Assembly: GCF_028737195.1 (NCBI RefSeq)
Contig: NZ_JAQZAJ010000001.1
Location: forward strand, 62,001-126,000
DNA length: 64,000 nt
Source: Pseudovibrio exalbescens
Lineage (GTDB): Bacteria; Pseudomonadota; Alphaproteobacteria; Rhizobiales; Stappiaceae
Direction: 5' to 3'
The translations under genes and the position numbers were made by a program. The notes beneath the pieces were generated by a model, which worked only from the letters and a program-made list of their open reading frames with translations, did no database searches and was not told the origin of the DNA. Of the stretch, positions 16,867 through 25,649 are shown in pieces. Each line of letters opens with the position of its first letter. Position 1 is the stretch's first letter.

Positions 16867-17574
16867 TTAAGAGTTCCAAACGCCTTCGCGGCGTAAGATC
16901 AATTCGGCAGCTGATTGTTCAGCAACACGTTTTGAGGCGCCGCACGCTTCACCCGGATCAACACCTTCCACGGTGACGCGGATGTTGAATACGGGGGCAT
17001 GGTCCGGGCCTGAGCGGTCTACCACTTCATAGATCGGGGTAGGGCGTCCCTTGGACTGGGCCCATTCCTGCAAGGTGGTCTTTGCATCCCGCAATGGTCC
17101 TTTATAGGATAACATGCGCCCTGCAAAGTGAGTGTTTACAAACTTGTTTGCGGCTTCAAATCCGCTGTCCAGATAGATGGCAGCCAGAATGCTCTCACAC
17201 ATGTCAGCCAGAAGCGCTGTCTTGCCACGCCCGCCGCTTTGGCATTCGGAATCGCCAAGGCGCATGTGATCGCCAATCTTCAGCTCGCGCGCTACTTCAG
17301 CACAGGTCTCTTTCTTGACCAGCTGATTAAGCCGTCTTGCCAGCTCTCCTTCTTCCGCATGCGGGAAATGTTTTTCCAACATGGTGGCGACTGACAATCC
17401 AAGCACACGGTCGCCCAAGAACTCCAGACGTTGATAGCTCTTTAGCGGCGCGTCAGAAGCGGGAAGGGCGCTGGCATGCGACAGCGCCTTCTCCAACAGG
17501 GATTTGTCCTTAAAACTGTATTGGATCCGTTTTTCAAGAGCTTCGTCGGATACCTTTTTCTTTCTTGCGTTCAT
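16867..17574 (-). CDS. rnc: Ribonuclease III
   Basis: A 235-residue double-strand-specific endonuclease that processes rRNA precursors and some mRNAs, and often degrades sRNA-mRNA duplexes. The catalytic signature YQRLEFLGDRVLGL carries the metal ligands Glu51 and Asp55, with the second acidic pair in LLADMCESILAAIYLD. A C-terminal dsRNA-binding domain follows (TTLQEWAQSKGRPTPIYEV, then GEACGASKRVAEQSAAELIL). Length is normal. It sits between lepB (42 bases) and era (8 bases). Confidence 0.96.
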   Translation of the reverse strand: MNARKKKVSDEALEKRIQYSFKDKSLLEKALSHASALPASDAPLKSYQRLEFLGDRVLGLSVATMLEKHFPHAEEGELARRLNQLVKKETCAEVARELKIGDHMRLGDSECQSGGRGKTALLADMCESILAAIYLDSGFEAANKFVNTHFAGRMLSYKGPLRDAKTTLQEWAQSKGRPTPIYEVVDRSGPDHAPVFNIRVTVEGVDPGEACGASKRVAEQSAAELILRREGVWNS

Positions 17575-17615
17575 CGTTTGAACTCAGAGTCTCCAGTACG
17601 TCTGCGCACTGAACG

Positions 17616-18368
17616 CTAGAGCGTATCGCCCAAGCGGTCCCAGCGAACTGACCAAGGCCATTTCCAGACCATCCATGCGGGGGTTCCCTCCTCAATAGAG
17701 AAGAAGATGATCTCGGCGCGGCCAACAAAGTTTTCGTAGGGCACGTAACCAACTGCGTCCAAGACCCGGCTGTCCGCCGAATTGTCGCGATTGTCCCCCA
17801 TCATGAAATAGTGACCCGCTGGTACTTTATAAATACCCGTGTTGTCGTTTGCGCCATTTTGCGTCAAATCCAGTGTTTGGTAGCTGACGCCATTTGGCAA
17901 AGTTTCGAGAAAACGCGGCACGCGGCGGGTGTTTCCGAAACGGTCTGTCTCGACGAAATCGTCCATACGCTCCCGTTTTACCGGGATGCCATTGATGTTC
18001 AGGACGCCGTCGATCATCTGGATCTCGTCGCCCGGTAGTCCAACTACCCGCTTGATGTAGTCGGTGGCGTTGTCTGTCGGCAGTTTGAACACGGCGACGT
18101 CGCCCAGCTTTGGCTCAGCGCTCCAAATGCGACCTGAGATTGGTGCCAGACCAAATGGGAAAGAATAGCGGCTGTAACCGTAGCTGTACTTGGAAACAAA
18201 CAGATAGTCACCAATCAGCAGAGTGTCCTTCATGGAGCCGGACGGGATGTTGAATGGTTGAAACAGGAAGGTGCGGACAATCAACGCTAGCAGCAATGCC
18301 TGTGCAATCACTTTAATAGTCTCGTAAATGCCGCCGTCCTGGGCCTTTGTCTTGTTGGACACGCTCAT
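17616..18368 (-). CDS. lepB: Signal peptidase I
   Basis: A 250-residue inner-membrane protease that removes Sec signal peptides, including those of the porins in this window. One N-terminal transmembrane helix (residues 17-37) is followed by FNIPSGSMKDTL with the nucleophile Ser45 and by DYIKRVVGLPGDEI with the general base Lys106. MGDNRDNSADSR is the conserved box E. I start it at the ATG giving MSVSNKTK, which has AAGGA 7 nt upstream; a longer frame would begin with TTG. It follows acpS after 120 bases. Confidence 0.95.
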   Translation of the reverse strand: MSVSNKTKAQDGGIYETIKVIAQALLLALIVRTFLFQPFNIPSGSMKDTLLIGDYLFVSKYSYGYSRYSFPFGLAPISGRIWSAEPKLGDVAVFKLPTDNATDYIKRVVGLPGDEIQMIDGVLNINGIPVKRERMDDFVETDRFGNTRRVPRFLETLPNGVSYQTLDLTQNGANDNTGIYKVPAGHYFMMGDNRDNSADSRVLDAVGYVPYENFVGRAEIIFFSIEEGTPAWMVWKWPWSVRWDRLGDTL

Positions 18369-18488
18369 TTCAATCCTTATTGCGGGAGGTATCACCAAGT
18401 TCAGAGTATCTTGGTGAGTCGATGCAAAACAATGACAGAATACTTGATGGCACTCTTAGCCTTTTGAAAGGCACTGTGCAATGTTCCC

Positions 18489-18917
18489 TCAACTTTTAAC
18501 TGGGACTGGACGCGGCCAATCCAGTGGCCAAGCTGTCATGACAACAAAGGCTTGGGCGAGGGGATAGTCATCTGTGATGGTTAATTCGATGTGAGGCAGA
18601 AAACCTTCCGGAACCATGGCCTCAAGCCGCGCTTGCGCGCTGCCGACCAGCTCGATGGTGGGTTTGCCTGATGGGAGGTTGACGACACCCATCTCCCGCC
18701 AGTTGACGCCCATGCGAATGCCGGTGCCAAGGGCTTTGGAGCAGGCTTCCTTGGCTGCAAAGCGCTTGGCATAAGAGGCTGCCCGTTGGGCGCGTTTGTC
18801 TGACTTCTCGCGCTCTATTTCGGTAAATACGCGGTTTGTGAAGCGATCTCCAAAGCGTTCCAGTGTCTTTTCGATGCGGCGGATGTCGCAAAGGTCGCTG
18901 CCAATTCCAATAATCAT
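18489..18917 (-). CDS. acpS: Holo-[acyl-carrier-protein] synthase
   Basis: A 142-residue phosphopantetheinyl transferase that converts apo-ACP to holo-ACP with coenzyme A. The two metal and CoA motifs are complete: [13 protein letters not shown] with Asp8 and [15 protein letters not shown] with Glu57. GAGG precedes the ATG. Fatty-acid synthesis is also represented by plsX-fabH at 48.7-50.8 kb. Many proteobacteria have pdxJ next to acpS; it is absent here. Confidence 0.95.
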   Translation of the reverse strand: MIIGIGSDLCDIRRIEKTLERFGDRFTNRVFTEIEREKSDKRAQRAASYAKRFAAKEACSKALGTGIRMGVNWREMGVVNLPSGKPTIELVGSAQARLEAMVPEGFLPHIELTITDDYPLAQAFVVMTAWPLDWPRPVPVKS

Positions 18918-18984
18918 GGGTCGAGGCTCCTCGATGGGCCAAAATGCATGTTCTATAAAAGGTAAGGGGCCGATAGGGTGGTTG

Positions 18985-19596
18985 CTAGTCCTGTTCTGTT
19001 TTCACAGCAGAGGCAGCCTTCTCGCGATGCAGCTTTGCAAAGGCGGCTGCTTTCTGGCGGAGTTGCAGACGGTGGCGACGCGTTTTCTGGTAGGCGGCCA
19101 CGGAAAATCGAACAACCACATAACAGGTGACACCCGCTACGATGCCCAGAGGTATGCAGCCCACCAGCATTGGCTTGATCAATGGCCACAGGGCATCAAG
19201 AGAGTGTTCCAGAAACCCCTTGGACATGACAAGGGGGTGGTGAGACATGTGGGCGGGTTCCCCGTGCAGGACGAAGGTGCCCAGTTTGTAGGTGGAGGCC
19301 CAGATAAACGGGAAGGTGAGCGGGTTGCCCACTGACGTTCCCAAAGCTGAAGCCAGAATGTTGCCACCGATGATGAAGGCAATGGCTGCGGCGATGAGAA
19401 AGTGAAAGCCGATTAGCGGGGTGAAGGACGTGAAGGCGCCTGCCGCAAAGCCCAAAGCAATGGTGTGAGGGCTGGCGCTCAGGCGCAGCACCCGCTTCGA
19501 GAAGTACTTGACCGAACGCAACCAGCTGTGGCGCGGCCACACGGCAACGCGCAGTCGCTCCATATGGCTCGGGTTCTTTCGGCGTTTAAAGAGCAT
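18985..19596 (-). CDS. DUF2062 membrane protein
   Basis: A 203-residue protein of the DUF2062 family, whose function is unknown. Three or four hydrophobic stretches are visible: [38 protein letters not shown], and [20 protein letters not shown]. The family signature [10 protein letters not shown] is present. Both ends are basic, which suggests cytoplasmic termini. It lies between pyrE and acpS, a place it also has in other rhizobia as I recall. A role in the cell envelope is guessed from the membrane segments only. Confidence 0.88.
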   Translation of the reverse strand: MLFKRRKNPSHMERLRVAVWPRHSWLRSVKYFSKRVLRLSASPHTIALGFAAGAFTSFTPLIGFHFLIAAAIAFIIGGNILASALGTSVGNPLTFPFIWASTYKLGTFVLHGEPAHMSHHPLVMSKGFLEHSLDALWPLIKPMLVGCIPLGIVAGVTCYVVVRFSVAAYQKTRRHRLQLRQKAAAFAKLHREKAASAVKTEQD

Positions 19597-19628
19597 TCGT
19601 TTTACAGTCCAAAGCTTCGGTCTCGATC

Positions 19629-20216
19629 CTACCCTGACACCGGATTGCCGATGCTAATGGCGGGAATCGCTTGCAGCTGTGCTGGGATCCTGTCTGCAGG
19701 ATATGCCGGAACAGTCAAATCTATCAGTGAAACCAAAGGCAAATCCAGATTGGCGTCCCCGGCGGACCTGTCGATCAAGCAGCACACACCTACAGCTTTC
19801 ATTCCTAAGCTTTCTAAAGCGTGAATGGCCTCGCGACTTGAAGCGCCTGTGTTGACAACATCCTCAACAACCAACAGGCGTGCCCCTCGTGTCAGGTCCG
19901 ATCCGATGAGCTTGGTCTGACCTCCATCCTTTTCCATCCAGGTGGAAATCAGATCAAGTTGTCGCGCCAGTTCGTATCCCAAGACCATGTTCGCCCGGCT
20001 GATGGATACGATATGGTCAAACGGTTCCACCGAACTGACGCGGAGCTTTCGCTCAAGCTCTTGACAGAGCCTTTGCAGATGACACGGGTACATGAAGAGG
20101 CGGGATCGATCAATCAGAGTAGGACTGCGTAACCCCGAGGGCAGGATGAAATGTCCTTCTGAAACTGCTCCGGTTGATCGCAGTGTATCGAGGACTTCAT
20201 CCCGCGTCATTGTCAT
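19629..20216 (-). CDS. pyrE: PyrE-like phosphoribosyltransferase, divergent
   Basis: A 195-residue protein in the place of rhizobial pyrE, next to rsh. Orotate phosphoribosyltransferase joins orotate to PRPP in pyrimidine synthesis. The start EGHFILPSGLRSPTLIDRSR and the PRPP motif LLVVEDVVNTGAS fit this family, as does the end VPAYPADRIPAQLQAIPA. However, where the family has a GPAxGG-type diphosphate loop, this protein reads VSISRANMVLGYELA, and the basic flexible-loop residues are replaced by STWMEKDGGQTKLIGSD. So either the enzyme is altered or it has taken another role. I start at MTMTRDE, which has AAGGA 8 nt upstream; MGRMTM three codons earlier sits against that sequence. The DUF2062 gene follows 32 bases later. 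Confidence 0.78.
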   Translation of the reverse strand: MTMTRDEVLDTLRSTGAVSEGHFILPSGLRSPTLIDRSRLFMYPCHLQRLCQELERKLRVSSVEPFDHIVSISRANMVLGYELARQLDLISTWMEKDGGQTKLIGSDLTRGARLLVVEDVVNTGASSREAIHALESLGMKAVGVCCLIDRSAGDANLDLPLVSLIDLTVPAYPADRIPAQLQAIPAISIGNPVSG

Positions 20217-20244
20217 CCGACCCATCCTTCTTCTTGTTGTTATG

Positions 20245-22470
20245 CTAGCCGTTGACCCTCACTGCCTTTGAGACGTTGGGCTTGGACCGCAGATGATTAA
20301 GGATCCTGTTGAGGTGCTTCAGATCCCACACTTCCAGATCGATCAGCATCTCGTGGAAGTCCGAGGCCTGCCGGATCATCTTAAGATTATCGATGTTTCC
20401 TGAACAATCACTGATAACCTTGGTGATGGTGGCAAGGGAACCGGGCTCATTTACGGCGAACACGCTAATTTGAGCGGGGAACCGTTCTGGTGCATCAGGG
20501 TCGATGTCCCAGCGCACATCCAGCCAGCGATCCGGCTGATCATCAAACTCCTTCAGATCCGGCGACTGGATTGGATATATGGTAATTCCGACGTCCGGCG
20601 AGAGAATGCCCACAATTCGGTCACCCGGAACTGCGCCGCCGTTCGGAGCAAAGCGGACTGGAAGCGAGTTGGTCAGGCCGCGAATTGGCAGAGAGTTGGC
20701 GCTCTCATTGCCTGCCTCGGGGATCTTGAACTTGACGGAGGCACCTTCGCTGACTTCAAACCAGCCTTCTGAAGCGGAGCCGGCCGGCAGGACCTCAACA
20801 GCGCGTTCGGCAATGCCGTCCGTTTCCGCATCTGGGTAAAGCGTTGTCAGGACGCTTGAAGCGGAGACCTCACCGCGACCTACGGCGACGATCAGGTCCT
20901 GAGTGGTTTCCTTATCGAAGTGGGCAAGATAAGGCTCCAGCTCTGCTTCGACGAAGTGCTTTTCACAGCGCTCAAAGGCGCGTTCCAGAATGTGCTTTCC
21001 AAGGCCGCCATACTGCTTTTTCGCGGAGGCGCGTGTGGCTCTGCGAATGGCTGCACGCGCTTTGCCGGTAACGGCGATGTTCTCCCAAGCAGGAGGCGGG
21101 GTTTGGGCCTGAGAGCGCACAACCTCGACTTCGTCACCGTTGTTGAGTTCTGTTACCAGAGAAGTGATGTGACCATTGACTTTGCAGCCGACGCAGGTGT
21201 TGCCGATATCCGTATGAACGGCATAGGCAAAGTCGATAGGCGTTGCGCCTTTGGGGAGCGCGATTAAACGCCCCTTCGGCGTGAAGCAGAACACTTGATC
21301 GTGGAACAGTTCAAGCTTTGTGTGTTCCAAAAACTCTTCCGGCGTATCACCTTGCGAGAGCATGTCGATCGTAGAGCGTAACCAGGCATAGGCGCGGCTG
21401 TCTGTCGAAAGCTGCGAGATATCTCGGCCACCCGTGACGCCGTCCTTATAAAGCGCGTGGGCTGCAATGCCGTTTTCATTGATACGGTGCATGGCGTATG
21501 TGCGGACTTGAAGCTCCACACGTTGGCGCTTGGGGCCGACCACAGTTGTATGGATCGACCGATAGTCGTTCTGCTTTGGGGTTGAGATGTAGTCCTTGAA
21601 GCGACCGGGAACGCAGGGCCAAGCTGTATGGACGACACCCAGGACCCGGTAGCAAGCCTCAACCGTCGTTACGATGATCCGAAAGCCGTAGATGTCTGAG
21701 AGCTGTTCAAAGCCGAGTGACTTTTGCTGCATCTTGCGAAAGATGGAGTAGGGGCGCTTTTCGCGGCCACTGACCTCTGCCGTGATACCGCGTGCAGCCA
21801 GGCGTTCCTGAAGATCGGTTTCAATGTCTGCAATAAGGCTTTGGTTCTTCTCGCGAAGCTGGCCCAAGCGCTCTTTGATCGTTTCAAAGGCCTCAGGGTA
21901 GAGGGTCTCGAAAGAGATGTCCTCCAACTCCTCACGCACTTCCTGCATCCCCATACGGCCTGCAAGCGGAGCGTAGATCTCCATGGTCTCTTCTGCAATG
22001 CGGCCGCGTTTGTGCTCCGGCATGTGATGCAGGGTGCGCATGTTGTGAAGGCGGTCGGCAAGCTTCACCAGTAGCACGCGCACATCATCAGCGATCGCGA
22101 GCAAAAGTTTGCGGAAGTTTTCCGCTTGCTTGGCCTTGCGAGATTCAAGATCCAGTCGCTTGATCTTGGTCAGGCCGTCAACCAGCTTGCCGATCTCCTC
22201 GCCAAACAGCTTGTCGATCTCGGCTCGGGTGGCATCCGTGTCCTCAATGGTGTCATGAAGGAGCGCAACAGCGACTGTTGCGTCGTCCAACTTCATGTCG
22301 GTGAGGATCGCTGCGACTTCGAGTGGATGAGAAAAATAGGGGTCACCAGACGCACGGGTCTGGGAGCCATGCTTTTGCATGGCATACACATAGGCCTTGT
22401 TGAGGAGCGCTTCATCCGTGTTCGGATTGTAACGGCTTACGCGCTCAACAAGTTCGTACTGACGCATCAT
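20245..22470 (-). CDS. rsh: Bifunctional (p)ppGpp synthetase/hydrolase
   Basis: A 741-residue RelA/SpoT homologue, the single long Rsh typical of alphaproteobacteria, that makes and degrades (p)ppGpp on amino-acid and carbon starvation. Domains in order: HD hydrolase with SHPLEVAAIL and LLHDTIEDTDAT (about 45-200), so hydrolysis should be active; synthetase with GFRIIVTT and KQNDYRSIHTTV (about 235-350); TGS with FCFTPKGRLIALPKGATP (about 385-450); a linker; and a C-terminal ACT domain. The start is taken at the ATG of MMRQYELV; a longer frame begins with TTG. rpoZ lies just upstream behind a terminator-like hairpin. Confidence 0.96.
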   Translation of the reverse strand: MMRQYELVERVSRYNPNTDEALLNKAYVYAMQKHGSQTRASGDPYFSHPLEVAAILTDMKLDDATVAVALLHDTIEDTDATRAEIDKLFGEEIGKLVDGLTKIKRLDLESRKAKQAENFRKLLLAIADDVRVLLVKLADRLHNMRTLHHMPEHKRGRIAEETMEIYAPLAGRMGMQEVREELEDISFETLYPEAFETIKERLGQLREKNQSLIADIETDLQERLAARGITAEVSGREKRPYSIFRKMQQKSLGFEQLSDIYGFRIIVTTVEACYRVLGVVHTAWPCVPGRFKDYISTPKQNDYRSIHTTVVGPKRQRVELQVRTYAMHRINENGIAAHALYKDGVTGGRDISQLSTDSRAYAWLRSTIDMLSQGDTPEEFLEHTKLELFHDQVFCFTPKGRLIALPKGATPIDFAYAVHTDIGNTCVGCKVNGHITSLVTELNNGDEVEVVRSQAQTPPPAWENIAVTGKARAAIRRATRASAKKQYGGLGKHILERAFERCEKHFVEAELEPYLAHFDKETTQDLIVAVGRGEVSASSVLTTLYPDAETDGIAERAVEVLPAGSASEGWFEVSEGASVKFKIPEAGNESANSLPIRGLTNSLPVRFAPNGGAVPGDRIVGILSPDVGITIYPIQSPDLKEFDDQPDRWLDVRWDIDPDAPERFPAQISVFAVNEPGSLATITKVISDCSGNIDNLKMIRQASDFHEMLIDLEVWDLKHLNRILNHLRSKPNVSKAVRVNG

Positions 22471-22512
22471 GTTGGGGCCGCTCAAAAAATTTCAAAAGCT
22501 TTGGCCGGCACC

Positions 22513-22543
22513 GGAAAGAAAAGGCGCCGACACTGCCGGCGCC
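22513..22543 (-). terminator. Hairpin terminator between rpoZ and rsh
   Basis: GGCGCC at 22538-22543 pairs with GGCGCC at 22523-22528, and on the - strand the stem is followed by TTTTCTTTC. The stem is only 6 bp but fully G-C. It may attenuate transcription from rpoZ into rsh. Confidence 0.6.
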
Positions 22544-22564
22544 GACATCAAGCTACTCTATAAC

Positions 22565-22960
22565 TTAATAGTCGTCGGAACGCTCTGGTGGGACAAGACC
22601 TTCAAGGCCTTTCAGCAGATCTTCTTCCGTCATGCGGTCGAATTCCACTTCGTTGTCGTCAACAGCGTTGATCTGCACTGCCTGCGGGTTGGATGGAACC
22701 ATTGGGGCAGTTTCGGCTTCAGGCTCATCCACTTCAACGAACTTCTGAAGGGAATGGATCAGGTCTTCTTTAAGGTCTTCGGGGCTGACGGTCTGTTCAG
22801 CAATCTCACGAAGCGCCACAACTGGGTTCTTATCGTTATCGCGGTCGATCGTCAGCGGGGAGCCGCTGGAAATCATCCGGGCGCGATGGCTGGCAAGCAG
22901 CACGAGCTCGAACCGGTTTTCGACCTTGTCGATGCAATCTTCGACGGTCACGCGCGCCAT
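22565..22960 (-). CDS. rpoZ: RNA polymerase omega subunit
   Basis: A 131-residue omega subunit, which helps assemble the beta' subunit and in proteobacteria forms part of a ppGpp site. The conserved core is [33 protein letters not shown] and [16 protein letters not shown], within residues 1-65. The tail is long, acidic and poorly conserved, as in other Rhizobiales. TGGAG lies 9 nt before the ATG. Adjacency to rsh is common. Confidence 0.95.
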   Translation of the reverse strand: MARVTVEDCIDKVENRFELVLLASHRARMISSGSPLTIDRDNDKNPVVALREIAEQTVSPEDLKEDLIHSLQKFVEVDEPEAETAPMVPSNPQAVQINAVDDNEVEFDRMTEEDLLKGLEGLVPPERSDDY

Positions 22961-23590
22961 GCGAACACTCCATTTTTGAGGAAAATTAGTTGGCCACTCA
23001 TAATTGGCTTTTTTCCGATACGCAAGACCTACAGGTAGTCTTTTGCCTAGAATGGCTAAAAATCATCATTACGTCAACGTATCCGCGCCTTTGTGAATGA
23101 GTGCGATATATGTGAAACTCACTGATCTAAATGGTTATTTGACGCAGGGTTTTGGAATTGAAGATGTAGGGCAGTGCTACTTGAGCGAGTTTCATCGATC
23201 CCAAGGTAAAGGTTGGCGGGATCAATCAGTAGAAATTAGGCAATTTTGAGATTTTTGGCTTGGGAAGCCACGGTTCCTGTTAATTTTAACGAGTATCGAT
23301 CTATAAATTTTATTTAGCCTAGATTAGGGTCGACTTCATGAGTCGGAAGGCATTGGCCAAATTTTAACAGGTGCCGGATTATCTTCTGCAGCAAGTAAAA
23401 CATGTGAAAGTGTGTGCGCAAGCTTTGTCTTGTTGTGGCGACGAAGATGAACGGTAACTGCGAGAGTTAAACTAAATATAATCCCATTTATTTCGGCAGT
23501 ATTTTTGCTCGTAATTTTTGGGTAGTATGTGGTTATTCGTATTTTAAATTGTGGCAGTGGTTACTGTGCAGCGGAAAGGTTAAAAACAAA
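22961..23590. other. AT-rich divergent intergenic region, no gene seen
   Basis: These 630 bases separate rpoZ and the NYN gene. I find no reading frame with a ribosome binding site. The sequence is markedly AT-rich compared with the flanks. Apart from the possible rpoZ promoter (23049-23077) I see no repeat or strong hairpin. A small RNA cannot be excluded. Confidence 0.45.
23049..23077 (-). promoter_or_regulatory. rpoZ: Possible rpoZ promoter
   Basis: On the - strand TTGACG (23077-23072) is followed after 17 bases by CATTCT (23054-23049). The -35 hexamer is good and the -10 is weak. It would give a leader of about 80 nt before the rpoZ ATG. Confidence 0.35.
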
Positions 23591-24166
23591 ATGTTCGATC
23601 CCCGCGAGAAGGTTGCTTTATTTATTGATGGCGCAAATCTTTACTCGACTGCGAAGGCGATTGGGTTTGACATCGATTATAAGCGACTTTTGAAGGAATT
23701 TCAGGCTCAGGGCTATTTGCTCCGGGCTTACTACTATACTGCTCTCGTTGAAGAGCAGGAATACTCTTCTATACGTCCGCTGATCGATTGGCTTGACTAC
23801 AACGGCTATAAAGTCATTACGAAGCCGGTCAAAGAATTCGTGGACTCCACCGGTCGCCGCAAGATCAAGGGCAACATGGACATCGAGCTGGCAGTAGATG
23901 CCATGCAGATGGTGGATCATGTAGATCACATTGTACTGTTCTCTGGCGATGGTGACTTCCGTTCGCTTGTTGAGGCGCTGCAGCGTAAAGGCCGTAAGGT
24001 ATCTGTTGTTTCCACACTTCAGACCCAGCCGCCAATGATTGCAGACGACCTTCGCCGTCAGGCAGACCACTTCATCGAGCTGGCGTCCTTGATGCAGCGC
24101 GTCGGCCGCGATCCGAATGAGCGTCCTCCTCGGGTAGAGGAAGACGATATGGACGACGACTACTAG
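23591..24166 (+). CDS. NYN-domain protein (LabA/DUF88 family)
   Basis: A 191-residue protein of the NYN (PIN-like) superfamily, probable metal-dependent ribonucleases. The acidic residues expected of the active site are present: ALFIDGANLY near the N-terminus, KGNMDIELAVDAM in the middle and LFSGDGDFRSLVEAL near residue 115. The C-terminal end is a low-complexity acidic tail. I take the ATG giving MFDPREKVALF as the start because the conserved domain opens there and GGAAAGG precedes it. The RNA target is unknown. It stands upstream of the uracil-DNA glycosylase gene with a 26-base gap and could share its transcript. Confidence 0.87.
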   Translation: MFDPREKVALFIDGANLYSTAKAIGFDIDYKRLLKEFQAQGYLLRAYYYTALVEEQEYSSIRPLIDWLDYNGYKVITKPVKEFVDSTGRRKIKGNMDIELAVDAMQMVDHVDHIVLFSGDGDFRSLVEALQRKGRKVSVVSTLQTQPPMIADDLRRQADHFIELASLMQRVGRDPNERPPRVEEDDMDDDY

Positions 24167-24192
24167 GACACGATCGAGGGTTGGGCTTCCCA

Positions 24193-24858
24193 ATGACCCT
24201 TGAAAGGAATTACAAGGAGCCGCGTGCGGGATGTAGAGCCTGTACGCGGCTCTTTGCGTTTCGGCGGGAGGTCGCAGCGCAAAACCCAGAATGGTTCAAT
24301 GCCCCTGTTCCGGATTACGGCGCCTCAAAGCCTCAGCTGATTGTGGTTGGGCTTGCGCCCGGCCTGAAAGGCGGGAACCGGACCGGGATCCCATTTCAAG
24401 GCGACTTTTCCGGGCTATTGCTTTCAAGAGCCTTGGTGGAGGCCGGACTTGCACGCTACCGTGATGAGGCTGCACCCGGGGGCGGCATATGGGCGGACCA
24501 TGTACTCATCACCAATATCGTTCGATGTGTCCCGCCACAAAACAAGGTAACCGCGCAGGAGATCAAGAACTGTAACCCGTTTTTTGTGCGCATGCTGAAA
24601 GCCCATAGAAACGCCTCGGCATTGTTCGCGGTTGGTCGGCAGGCTCATGATGCGATCTTGCGTGCTTATGGGGTGCTGATTTCAGCTTGTCCGTTTGCGC
24701 ATGATTGTGAGTGGGATTTGCCGGATGGCAAGCGGCTGTTCAGCAGTTACCACTGCTCGCGCTATAACATTCAAACTAAGCGTTTGTCTGAAGAAGAGTT
24801 CTGCAGGCAGCTGAAGAAAGTCGCGACCTATATAAGGGCGCAAGACACCGAATTCTAG
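24193..24858 (+). CDS. Uracil-DNA glycosylase, family 5-like
   Basis: A 221-residue uracil-DNA glycosylase-superfamily protein. Motif 1, GLAPGLKGGNRTGIPFQGDFSG, with G-L-A-P-G in place of the GDAP/GEAP or GQDPY of other families, points to family 5 (UDGb), which removes uracil and deaminated purines in base excision repair. A second motif region SSYHCSRYNIQTKRLS corresponds to the H-x-S/P loop. Cys residues near the N-terminus (GCRACTRLF) and later (CVPPQNK, NCN) could bind an iron-sulfur cluster, as in families 4 and 5. The start is the ATG at 24193; a longer frame uses TTG. It converges with bpt, the two stop codons being almost adjacent. Confidence 0.86.
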   Translation: MTLERNYKEPRAGCRACTRLFAFRREVAAQNPEWFNAPVPDYGASKPQLIVVGLAPGLKGGNRTGIPFQGDFSGLLLSRALVEAGLARYRDEAAPGGGIWADHVLITNIVRCVPPQNKVTAQEIKNCNPFFVRMLKAHRNASALFAVGRQAHDAILRAYGVLISACPFAHDCEWDLPDGKRLFSSYHCSRYNIQTKRLSEEEFCRQLKKVATYIRAQDTEF

Positions 24859-24859
24859 T

Positions 24860-25621
24860 TTATTTGTCGTCGGGTGGGTCTACGCGCTGCCAGCCATAAG
24901 CGCCCAGATGTTCCTGGGGTTGGAAGCGTTCTTTGTACTTCATCTTTGGCGAGCCATCGACCCAATATCCCAGATAAACGTAGGGGAGGCCAAGTTGCTT
25001 GGCGCGGACAATGTGGTCGAGGATCATGAAGGTGCCCAAGCTGAGTGCAGTTTGCTCGGGATCGTAGAACGAATACACCATGGACAGGCCGTCGCACATG
25101 CGGTCTGTCAGGGCAACGCCCAAGAGCGGCCCTTCGCCTGCGCCAGTGATGAATGTGTCGGGCCCTCGGCGGCGATACTCAATGACGGCCGTGTTCACGT
25201 GGGTGTCTTCCACCATCATGGAATAGTCCATGACACTCATCTCGGCCATGCCACCGTCGTGATGGCGTGAGAGCAAGTAAGACCTGAAAAGGTCGTACTG
25301 TTCCGCGCTTGGGCCTGCGGGCAGTTCCGCGCCAACCAGGCACTGGTCGTTTTTCCAAAGGCGCTTGAAGGACTTGGTCCATTTGAAGTCATCCACGCAC
25401 ACGCGCACAGAAATGCAGGCTCTGCAGTCTTCGCAGGCCGGGCGATAGGCAATGTTCTGTGATCGGCGAAAGCCGCCTTGTGTCAGAATGTCATTCAATG
25501 AAGCCGCACTTGGGCCAACGAGATGCGTGAAGACCTTTCGCTCTTTGCGATCAGGTAGGTAAGGGCAATCTGAGGGAGCCGTCAGGTAGAACTGAGGGTT
25601 ATCAAATGGCTGTCGTGTCAC
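24860..25621 (-). CDS. bpt: Aspartate/glutamate leucyltransferase
   Basis: A 253-residue aminoacyl-tRNA-protein transferase that attaches leucine to proteins with N-terminal Asp or Glu and so marks them for ClpS/ClpAP degradation. Family features are the cysteine cluster CPYLPDR...[39 protein letters not shown], and the C-terminal [20 protein letters not shown]. Length is typical of Bpt rather than the longer eukaryotic ATE1. The neighbouring order hemB-RDD-bpt is known from Rhizobiales; here the SLC13 permease and threonine dehydratase genes lie among them. Confidence 0.93.
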   Translation of the reverse strand: MTRQPFDNPQFYLTAPSDCPYLPDRKERKVFTHLVGPSAASLNDILTQGGFRRSQNIAYRPACEDCRACISVRVCVDDFKWTKSFKRLWKNDQCLVGAELPAGPSAEQYDLFRSYLLSRHHDGGMAEMSVMDYSMMVEDTHVNTAVIEYRRRGPDTFITGAGEGPLLGVALTDRMCDGLSMVYSFYDPEQTALSLGTFMILDHIVRAKQLGLPYVYLGYWVDGSPKMKYKERFQPQEHLGAYGWQRVDPPDDK

Positions 25622-25649
25622 GCAACCGCTCCGGAGGCCAAGTATTCAT

